Shown here: positions 58,095 to 64,000 of the stretch, piece by piece
Layout: the number at the start of each line of letters is the position of its first letter
Numbering within the stretch: the first letter of the stretch is position 1
Origin: Kribbella flavida DSM 17836
Lineage (GTDB): Bacteria > Actinomycetota > Actinomycetes > Propionibacteriales > Kribbellaceae
DNA: 64,000 nucleotides
Direction of reading: 5' to 3'
NCBI RefSeq assembly: GCF_000024345.1
Contig: NC_013729.1
Coordinates: 4,092,001 to 4,156,000, forward strand
Position numbers and translations under genes: made by a program
Notes under the pieces: model-generated
Database searches by the model: none
What the model was told of the DNA's origin: nothing
What the model saw: the letters and a program-made list of their open reading frames with translations, nothing else

Positions 58095-59573
58095 ATGGCA
58101 CAACCCCAGCTCCCCCCGGCGGCGGCCTGGCTGGACGACCGGCTCGGCATCGCGAAGCTCGGCAAGAAGAACCTGCGCAAGGTCTTCCCGGACCACTGGT
58201 CGTTCATGCTGGGCGAGATCGCGCTCTACAGCTTCGTCATCCTGATCCTCACCGGGGTCTTCCTGGCGCTGTGGTTCACGCCGTCGATGGCCGAGGTCGA
58301 GTACCAGGGCTCGTACAGCCTGCTCAAGGGTCTGGCGATGTCGGAGGCGTACGAGTCCACGCTGAGGATCTCGTTCGACGTGCGCGGCGGTCTGCTGATG
58401 CGGCAGATCCACCACTGGGCCGCCGTGCTGTTCGTCGCGGCGATGAGCGTGCACCTGCTGCGGGTCTTCTTCACCGGCGCCTACCGCAAGCCGCGGGAGC
58501 TGAACTGGCTGATCGGGATCGCGATGCTGTTCTTCGGCATCGTCGAGGGCTTCATCGGCTACAGCCTGCCCGACGACCTGCTCTCCGGCACCGGCCTGCG
58601 GATCTCCCAGGGCCTGGTCCAGGCCACCCCGGTGGCCGGCAGCTGGCTGGCGTTCTTCATCTTCGGCGGCCAGTTCCCCGGTGACGACTTCGTCGCCCGG
58701 TTCTACACCGTGCACGTGCTGCTGCTGCCCGGCATCATTCTCGCCCTGGTCACCGTGCACCTGATCCTGGTCGTCTACCACAAGCACACCCAGTTCCCCG
58801 GCCCCGGCCGGACCGAGAAGAACGTGGTCGGCTACCCGCTGCTGCCGGTGTACGCCGCGAAGGCCGGCGGCTTCTTCTTCGTCGTGTTCGGGGTGCTGGC
58901 GCTGATGGGCGCCCTGCTGCAGATCAACCCGGTCTGGCTGTACGGCCCGTACAACCCGGCCGAGGTGACCGCCGGCTCCCAGCCCGACTGGTACATGGCG
59001 TGGCTCGATGGCGCGGTCCGGCTGATGCCGGGCGTCGAGTCGGAGTTCTGGGGCGTCACGATCAGCTGGAACATCGTCGTACCGGCACTGGTGATGCCGC
59101 CGCTGTTCATCGGGTTCGTCGCGCTGTTCCCGTTCATCGAGCAGCGCTTCACCGGCGACCGGCGCGAGCACCACCTGCTCGACCGGCCGCGCAACGCGCC
59201 GACCCGGACCGGCATCGGCGTGGCGATCATGGTCTTCTACGGCATCCTCTGGCTGAACAGCGGCAACGACCTGATCGCCATCCACTTCGGCCTGTCGATC
59301 AACGCGATCATGTGGTTCTGCCGGATCGCGGTCTTCGTCGGGCCCGTGCTCGGCCTCGTCATCACCCGCCGGATCGCGATCTCGCTGCAACGCGCCGACG
59401 AGCAGCGGCTCGAGCACGGCCTGGAGACCGGCGTCATCGTGCGCTCGCCCGACGGCGCGTACTCCGAGAAGCACAGCCCGATCTCGACGTACGAGGCGTA
59501 CGCCCTCACCGCCCACCGGCAGCCGCCGGCGGCGGACGAGACCACCGACGACCTGCCGGCGAAGAAGGCCTGA
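58095..59573 (+). CDS. Cytochrome bc1 complex cytochrome b subunit (QcrB paralogue)
   Basis: A 492-residue membrane protein of the QcrB family with eight or nine helices. Haem ligands are seen in HHWAAVLFVAAMSVH (helix B) and HVLLLPGIILALVTVH (helix D). The quinol-site PEWY appears as PDWY (QPDWYMAW), the actinobacterial form. The C-terminal part is long, as in actinobacteria. Neither qcrA nor qcrC nor oxidase genes are adjacent, so this is a stand-alone, probably second copy. It lies divergent to the crt operon. It may serve an alternative quinol-oxidising complex or be a paralogue with a swapped role. Confidence 0.88.
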   Translation: MAQPQLPPAAAWLDDRLGIAKLGKKNLRKVFPDHWSFMLGEIALYSFVILILTGVFLALWFTPSMAEVEYQGSYSLLKGLAMSEAYESTLRISFDVRGGLLMRQIHHWAAVLFVAAMSVHLLRVFFTGAYRKPRELNWLIGIAMLFFGIVEGFIGYSLPDDLLSGTGLRISQGLVQATPVAGSWLAFFIFGGQFPGDDFVARFYTVHVLLLPGIILALVTVHLILVVYHKHTQFPGPGRTEKNVVGYPLLPVYAAKAGGFFFVVFGVLALMGALLQINPVWLYGPYNPAEVTAGSQPDWYMAWLDGAVRLMPGVESEFWGVTISWNIVVPALVMPPLFIGFVALFPFIEQRFTGDRREHHLLDRPRNAPTRTGIGVAIMVFYGILWLNSGNDLIAIHFGLSINAIMWFCRIAVFVGPVLGLVITRRIAISLQRADEQRLEHGLETGVIVRSPDGAYSEKHSPISTYEAYALTAHRQPPAADETTDDLPAKKA

Positions 59574-59588
59574 CCGCCTGGCGCCCGG

Positions 59589-60170
59589 TTATCCGGCCGC
59601 CAGGTTTCCGACGATCAGGTCGCTCAAAGCCGTGACGGCGTCGTCCGTGGTCGCGCGGTCATGGTTGAGTTCGGCGGCGATCGCCTCGGCCGCGCCGAGG
59701 ACGCCGACGCAGCGCAGCTTCAGCGCGTCCACCGACAGGCTCGAGTACGGCGCCATTGCACCGGCCATCAACTCGACGTAGTCGTCGAGCAGGTCGTGCT
59801 GCATCGCCTCGGCCTCCGGATTGCCCTTCAGCGCGGCGGAGACGGCCGCGAACTCCGGCATGTCGGTCGCGCACGCGAAGTACGCCGTACTCATCACGTG
59901 GGCCACCGCGCCGGCGGCTGGATCGGCCGCCGCGAGCGCCTCGGCCAAGGCGGATCGATGCCGCTCGTCGAGTCGCCGGTAGAGCTCCAGCAGCAGGCCG
60001 GTGCGACTGCCGAAGTGGTCGTACACGATCGGCCTGCTCACTCCGGCCGCCTCGGCGAGCGTGACCAGTGTGAGGCCGTCGGTTCCCCGGGCGCGAACGA
60101 TGCCCAGGCCGGCGTCGAGCAACTGCTCGCGCCTGGCCTGCTTGGACATCCGGGTCGGTGCTGCCGTCAT
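59589..60170 (-). CDS. TetR family transcriptional regulator
   Basis: A 193-residue repressor. The N-terminal HTH lies at about residues 15-58 (REQLLDAGLGIVRARGTDGLTLVTLAEAAGVSRPIVYDHFG). The C-terminal helical ligand-binding domain covers about 75-190. AAGGAGG precedes ATG 60170. It is divergent from the NAD(P)-binding protein at 60253. Two tandem palindromes of the form yTACA-N3-TGTAG lie between the starts, so it very likely represses both. The ligand is unknown. Confidence 0.92.
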   Translation of the reverse strand: MTAAPTRMSKQARREQLLDAGLGIVRARGTDGLTLVTLAEAAGVSRPIVYDHFGSRTGLLLELYRRLDERHRSALAEALAAADPAAGAVAHVMSTAYFACATDMPEFAAVSAALKGNPEAEAMQHDLLDDYVELMAGAMAPYSSLSVDALKLRCVGVLGAAEAIAAELNHDRATTDDAVTALSDLIVGNLAAG

Positions 60171-60202
60171 GGATCCTCCTTGCGTTCCGGGGTCAGCCTA
60201 GG

Positions 60203-60229
60203 CTACAAAGTGTAGGTTACAAAATGTAG
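60203..60229. promoter_or_regulatory. Tandem TetR operators
   Basis: CTACAAAGTGTAG (60203-60215) and TTACAAAATGTAG (60217-60229) are near-identical inverted repeats (TACA-N3-TGTA) on a 14-base period. They lie between the divergent TetR and dehydrogenase-like starts. Two repressor dimers could bind side by side. Confidence 0.8.
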
Positions 60230-60252
60230 CTTTCGCTGATCGAGAGGACACC

Positions 60253-61269
60253 ATGGAGACGGAACCTGTACTCATCCTGGGCGGTTCGGGCCAGGCGGGC
60301 GCGAGCACCGGCGAGCTGCTGCGGCAGTGGCACCCGAACCTGCCGCTGACGATCGCGGGCCGGAGCCTCGACCGCGCGCAGCGGGTGGCCGACGAGCTGG
60401 GCGCCGCGAACGCGGTCACGATCGACCTGGCCCGCGCCGATCTCGGCCTGCCTGCGGGTCACAGCCACTCCGCGGTGGTGGCCACACTCTGGGACAACCA
60501 CCTGAACGGGTTGCGGTACGCGCAGGACCACGGTGTGCCGTACGTCAGCATCTCCAACGGTCTGGTGGAGATCGCACCGGAGGTTGTCGCGGGCGGCCAG
60601 CGACCGAACACGGCGCCCATCCTGCTGGCCAGCCACTTCTGCGCGGGCTCCGTCCTGCTCGCCACGGTGCACCTGGCCCGGAAGTTCGCCCGGGTCGACT
60701 CGATCCGGGTCGGCGCCCTGCTGGACGAGGTCGACGCCGGCGGACCGGCCGGGCTGGCCGACCTGGAGCGCCTGGCGACAGCCTCCTCGGCAGGACTCGT
60801 CCGCCGGGACGGGGTCTTCACCTGGATCCCCGAGGCCGACGCGCGGGTCGACGTGCGCAGCATCGACGGCACGATGGTGCCCGGGCAGCAGATCGCCGTG
60901 CTCGACGTGCCAGGTCTCGCGCTCGCAACGGGCGCGGCCGACGTCCAGCTGGCGTTCGCCGTCGGTGAGTCCGCCGGCCGGCGACGTGGCGAGCACCCGT
61001 CGATCGAGATCCGCATCGACCTCGACGGGGCCGACGAAACCGGCGCGCCGCTCAGCACCAGCCAGTACCTGGTCCACCCGGCCGGCCAGCGGCCGCTGAC
61101 CGCGCTCGGCATCGCACTCGGGGTGGAACGGCTGATCGGTCTGCGTGGCGAGCCCGTCGCCCCGGGCATCTACACCCCCGAGGCGCTGACCGACCCGGCC
61201 TTCGCGGTCGAGCGGCTGACGGAGCTCGGCGCGAGCTTCGTCAGCGCGGACACGCCCGCGCTGAAATAG
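60253..61269 (+). CDS. Saccharopine dehydrogenase-like NAD(P)-binding protein
   Basis: A 338-residue protein with an N-terminal Rossmann domain: VLILGGSGQAGASTGELL (GGSGQAG at about residues 10-16), LTIAGRSLDRAQRVADELG and VTIDLARADL. The rest resembles saccharopine reductase-like/trans-acting enoyl reductase proteins, though the usual catalytic residues are unclear. It is controlled by the divergent TetR gene through tandem operators. GAGAGGA precedes ATG 60253. The substrate is unknown. Confidence 0.82.
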   Translation: METEPVLILGGSGQAGASTGELLRQWHPNLPLTIAGRSLDRAQRVADELGAANAVTIDLARADLGLPAGHSHSAVVATLWDNHLNGLRYAQDHGVPYVSISNGLVEIAPEVVAGGQRPNTAPILLASHFCAGSVLLATVHLARKFARVDSIRVGALLDEVDAGGPAGLADLERLATASSAGLVRRDGVFTWIPEADARVDVRSIDGTMVPGQQIAVLDVPGLALATGAADVQLAFAVGESAGRRRGEHPSIEIRIDLDGADETGAPLSTSQYLVHPAGQRPLTALGIALGVERLIGLRGEPVAPGIYTPEALTDPAFAVERLTELGASFVSADTPALK

Positions 61270-61281
61270 CTGTGGCGGGGT

Positions 61282-61309
61282 TGTCGAATCCGGGACGGCC
61301 CCGTTCGTC
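61282..61309 (+). promoter_or_regulatory. Candidate ECF42-type promoter
   Basis: TGTCGA (61282-61287) and CGTC (61306-61309) are separated by 18 bases and lie 38 bases before ATG 61348. From memory, ECF42 sigma factors use TGTCGA at -35 and a CGA/TC-type -10. An ECF42-like gene is third in the operon that this promoter would drive, so autoregulation is plausible. Confidence 0.55.
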
Positions 61310-61347
61310 GGTGGGGCACAACCGACCCCGGAGAACGGAGTACAGCG

Positions 61348-62148
61348 ATGACAACCCCGGAGAACCTGCCGAAGGTGGTGTCGCGGGAGCAGTGGCTGGC
61401 CGCGCGCAAAGAGCTGCTGGTCAAGGAGAAGGAGGTCACCCGGCTGGCGGCCGCCGTCAACGCCGAGCGGCGGCGGCTGCCGATGGTGCGCATCGACAAG
61501 CCGTACACCTTCGACGGGCCGAACGGGCGGGTCAGCCTGCTCGACCTGTTCGAAGGGCGGCCGCAGCTGGTCATGCACCACTTCATGTGGACCTACGACA
61601 TCGATGCCGACGGCACCGAGCACCCCCGCGACACCGGCTGCTCCAGCTGCTCGTCGGCCGCCGACCAGATTCCGGCCAGGCTGAGTCAGCTGCACGCCCG
61701 GAACACCTCGCTGGTGGCGGTGAGCCGGGCGCCGTACGAGAAGATCGCCGCGTTCCGCTCCCGGATGGGCTGGACCTTTCCGTGGTACTCCTCGGCCGGC
61801 GGCGACTTCAACTACGACTTCCACGCCACCGTGGACGACCGGGTCGCACCGGTGCAGATCTACCTGCGCGGCGAAGCGGAGCTGGCCGCCGCCGGCATGC
61901 CGTTCGACCGGACCATGCGCGGGGACTGGCCGGGCATCAGCGCGTTCCTGCGGGTCGGCGACGAGGTGTTCCACACCTACTCGACGTTCGGCCGCGGCAT
62001 CGAGCAGTTCCACAACGGTTATCCCTACCTGGATCTCACCGCCCTCGGCCGGCAGGAGCACTGGGAGGAGCCGAAGGGACGCGCGGTGCCGCTCGGCCGG
62101 CAGGTCGGCGGGCCGGGGATGCGCCTGCCCGACGAGTACGACGTCTGA
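61348..62148 (+). CDS. DUF899 family thioredoxin-like protein
   Basis: A 266-residue protein of the DUF899 family: VVSREQWLAARKELLVKEKEVTRL, then FDGPNGRVSLLDLFEGRPQLVMHHFM and DTGCSSCSSAADQIPARLSQL. The CSSC-like cysteines occupy the redox position of a thioredoxin fold. YDFHATVDDRV and VFHTYSTFGRGIEQF complete the family pattern. The function is unknown; a role in thiol or peroxide chemistry is guessed from the fold. ACGGAG lies before ATG 61348. It heads the DUF899-YciI-ECF operon and follows a candidate ECF42 promoter. Confidence 0.87.
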   Translation: MTTPENLPKVVSREQWLAARKELLVKEKEVTRLAAAVNAERRRLPMVRIDKPYTFDGPNGRVSLLDLFEGRPQLVMHHFMWTYDIDADGTEHPRDTGCSSCSSAADQIPARLSQLHARNTSLVAVSRAPYEKIAAFRSRMGWTFPWYSSAGGDFNYDFHATVDDRVAPVQIYLRGEAELAAAGMPFDRTMRGDWPGISAFLRVGDEVFHTYSTFGRGIEQFHNGYPYLDLTALGRQEHWEEPKGRAVPLGRQVGGPGMRLPDEYDV

Positions 62149-62224
62149 TCCCCGGCGCGGCCCGACGACCGTGGCACAGTGGTGGTCGCGTCACCGGAAG
62201 AGGTGTGAAAGAGGTGCGAGCACG

Positions 62225-62557
62225 ATGAGGTACGTGCTGCTGATCTGGCACGGCGAGGAGCACTCGGAACCGCCGGAGGAAATCGGCGCCTGGCCGGAGC
62301 ACCAGGCCTGGCTCGCCGACCTGGAGACGCGCGGCCTGCGCCAGGGCGGCGCCAGGCTGCGCCCCGCCGCCACGACGAAGGTGCAGGTGCGCGACGGCGA
62401 GATCCTGGTCTCCGACGGCCCGTACGCCGAGACCAAGGACCTGATCGGCGGCTTCGTGCTGATCGACTGCGAGCACCTCGACGAGGCGCTCGAGGTCGCC
62501 GCCGGGCACCCGTTCGCCAAGTTCGGCACCGTCGAGGTCCGGCCGGTGTGGGAGTGA
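62225..62557 (+). CDS. YCII-related (DGPF-type) small protein
   Basis: A 110-residue alpha-beta barrel protein, [17 protein letters not shown]. It carries the hallmark [20 protein letters not shown], a DGPY variant of the DGPF motif. Such proteins are nearly always encoded beside ECF41/ECF42 sigma factors. Its role is not known. Its stop overlaps the sigma factor start as GTGA. ATG 62225 has AAAGAGG upstream. Confidence 0.88.
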   Translation: MRYVLLIWHGEEHSEPPEEIGAWPEHQAWLADLETRGLRQGGARLRPAATTKVQVRDGEILVSDGPYAETKDLIGGFVLIDCEHLDEALEVAAGHPFAKFGTVEVRPVWE

Positions 62558-63771
62558 GCGACGCCGTCCAGGCGGCGGTCGCCGAGGCGTTCGCCGCAGA
62601 GTGGGGTCAGGTCGTCGCGACGCTGATCCGGGTGACCGGGGACTGGGACCTGGCCGAGGACTGCGCGGCGGACGCGTTCGCGGTGGCGCTGGAGCGGTGG
62701 CGGCGCGACGGCGTACCGCGCAGCCCGGGTGCATGGCTGACCACCACGGCCCGGAACCGGGCGATCGACCTGCTCCGCAGGGAGGCGACCGGGGCGGCGA
62801 AGGCCCGCGAGGCGGCCGTGCTCAGCCGGGCCGTCGACGCACCGGTCGAGCCCGACGAGGTGCCGGACGACCGGCTGCGGCTGATCTTCACCTGCTCCCA
62901 CCCGGCGCTGCCGTTCGAGGCGCGGATCGCGCTGACGCTGCGCACGCTGGCCGGGCTGACGACCGCGGAGATCGCGCGGGCGTTCCTGGTGCCGGAACCG
63001 ACCATGTACCAGCGCATCACCCGGGCGAAGAAGAAGATCCGCGAAGCCGGCATTCCGTACCGCGTACCGCCGGCGCACCTGCTGGCCCAGCGGCTGAACG
63101 CTGTGCTCGCGGTGATTTACCTGCTGTTCAACGAGGGCTACACGGCCAGCGAGGGCGCAGACCTGGTGCGGCACAATCTCAGCGCCGAGGCGATCCGGCT
63201 GGGCCGGCTGCTCGTCCGGCTGCTGCCCGAACCGGAGGCGCAGAGCCTGCTCGCGCTGATGCTGCTGCACGACGCGCGGCGGCCGACCCGGGTCGATGCG
63301 GCGGGCGGGTTGATCACCCTCGACCAGCAGGACCGCTCGCGCTGGGACGCGGCCAAGATCGCCGAGGGCTTACGGCTGCTGCCGGCGACACCTGGCCCGT
63401 ACCAGCTCCAGGCGGCGATCGCGGCCTGCCACACCACAGCGCGGAGCGTGGAGACAACTGACTGGCCGCGGATCGTGCGCCTCTACGACGACCTGCTCGC
63501 GATCGCCCCGTCGCCGGTCGTCCGCCTCAACCGCGCGGTCGCTGTCGCGATGGTCGAGGGCCCGGCAGCGGGACTCGCGCTGGTCGACGAACTGGCGGCG
63601 TCCGGCCAGCTCGCCGGCTACCACCTCCTACCGGCCACCCGCGCCGAGCTGCTCCGCAGGCAAGGCTCGTACGAACCCGCAGCCGCGGCGTACCGGGACG
63701 CTGTGGAACTGGCATCCACCGACGCGGAGCGGGACTACCTAAGAGCCCGGCTCGCGGAGATCGAGCCCTGA
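62554..63771 (+). CDS. ECF RNA polymerase sigma factor, ECF42 type (with C-terminal TPR-like extension)
   Basis: A 405-residue sigma factor. Region 2 lies at about residues 10-75 ([34 protein letters not shown]). Region 4 lies at about 120-170 ([32 protein letters not shown]). A long C-terminal extension of about 220 residues follows ([18 protein letters not shown]; then helical TPR-like repeats), typical of ECF42, which lacks an anti-sigma factor and is controlled by this extension. GTG 62554 is chosen for its GTGA overlap with the YciI-like stop; an earlier GTG at 62548 is possible. Confidence 0.92.
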   Translation: MSDAVQAAVAEAFAAEWGQVVATLIRVTGDWDLAEDCAADAFAVALERWRRDGVPRSPGAWLTTTARNRAIDLLRREATGAAKAREAAVLSRAVDAPVEPDEVPDDRLRLIFTCSHPALPFEARIALTLRTLAGLTTAEIARAFLVPEPTMYQRITRAKKKIREAGIPYRVPPAHLLAQRLNAVLAVIYLLFNEGYTASEGADLVRHNLSAEAIRLGRLLVRLLPEPEAQSLLALMLLHDARRPTRVDAAGGLITLDQQDRSRWDAAKIAEGLRLLPATPGPYQLQAAIAACHTTARSVETTDWPRIVRLYDDLLAIAPSPVVRLNRAVAVAMVEGPAAGLALVDELAASGQLAGYHLLPATRAELLRRQGSYEPAAAAYRDAVELASTDAERDYLRARLAEIEP

Positions 63772-64000
63772 ACTCACCTTTGCCACGGCTGTTGTCCGGG
63801 GGCGGCGGAGGGTGATCGCGGTGGTGGCGGCGGCCAGGAGCAGGGCGATGGTGCCGACGAGTTCGGCGAGGCGGTAGCCCTGGACGAAGGCGGTGCGGGC
63901 CGCGTCCAGGAAGGCGCGGGACGCGTCGTCGGTCGGCGAGTTCGTGATTCCGGCGAGGGTGTGGTGGGCGCTGGTCCACAGCTCGGCGGAGACGCCCGGC
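63739..64000 (-). CDS. MFS transporter (partial, 5' end outside window)
   Basis: A frame open from the right edge to a TAG at 63739-63741 encodes the last 86 residues of a membrane transporter: ...[35 protein letters not shown].... This looks like the final helix and basic tail of a DHA2/EmrB-type drug efflux protein. The last 33 bases overlap the 3' end of the sigma factor gene on the other strand. Family assignment rests on the C-terminus only. Confidence 0.65.
   Translation of the reverse strand, partial: PGVSAELWTSAHHTLAGITNSPTDDASRAFLDAARTAFVQGYRLAELVGTIALLLAAATTAITLRRPRTTAVAKVSSGLDLREPGS

Noticed and set aside
58020..59516. Minus-strand frame rich in Asp/Gln/His opposite cytochrome b
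   Set aside because: Shadow of a well-defined QcrB membrane protein; no recognisable domain.
1..64000. tRNA, rRNA, CRISPR arrays, insertion sequences, integrases and attachment sites
   Set aside because: I looked for cloverleaf ends, regular spacer repeats, DDE or tyrosine recombinase motifs and terminal repeats and saw none.

Overview
This window reads as chromosomal DNA of a high-GC Gram-positive actinobacterium. Genes are dense and strongly GC-biased at the third codon position. GTG starts are frequent, and many starts sit only 6-8 bases after a TANNNT -10 box, the signature of leaderless transcripts. Protein families typical of actinobacteria (DUF3090, SCO1521, DUF5703, DUF5997, F420-type LLM oxidoreductase, GAF-ANTAR, ECF42) fill it. 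A Kribbella-like member of the Propionibacteriales is my guess; the sequence alone does not prove it. I see no rRNA, tRNA, CRISPR, prophage or transposase.

Layout. 1-13 kb: part of an NmrA-like gene, an AraC regulator, a conserved SCO1521/DUF3090/phosphatase operon, corA, an LLM oxidoreductase-uppP operon, an aldo/keto reductase, DUF5703, recQ, a LysR/MFS pair and an M20 dipeptidase. 13-20 kb: an AlkZ-like glycosylase, an SRPBCC pair, a P450, a phytoene-desaturase-like flavoenzyme, an SDR and a GyrI-like protein. 20-31 kb: a PadR unit with a clear operator, a secreted chitinase, a MarR-MFS operon and several secreted proteins (SGNH lipase-like, polysaccharide deacetylase plus a lipoprotein, a ricin-fold protein), then DUF5997 beside a LysR-type binding domain. 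30-38 kb: three ANTAR proteins, a PucR regulator divergent from a ferredoxin reductase-fatty acid desaturase operon, a beta-hydroxyacid dehydrogenase and a P-loop kinase.

38-49 kb is the most interesting block. A GntR/UTRA regulator, a secreted phytase-PiT phosphate transporter-DUF47 operon and, divergently, a ferric/sugar-phosphate/phosphonate-type ABC transporter followed by three phosphatases (HAD, inositol monophosphatase-like, Cof-type HAD) together look like an organophosphate scavenging system. The shared phytase/transporter promoter and the GntR promoter carry the same unusual motif, so I infer common control.

50-58 kb is an eight-gene carotenoid operon (crtE, I, B, Yc, Yd, a methyltransferase, crtU, a Rieske oxygenase) with heterodimeric lycopene cyclase and CrtU, which points to an aromatic carotenoid of the isorenieratene type. 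It is divergent from an orphan cytochrome b gene. 59-64 kb holds a TetR-controlled dehydrogenase-like gene with tandem operators, a DUF899-YciI-ECF42 sigma factor operon with a candidate autoregulated promoter, and the 3' end of an MFS transporter.
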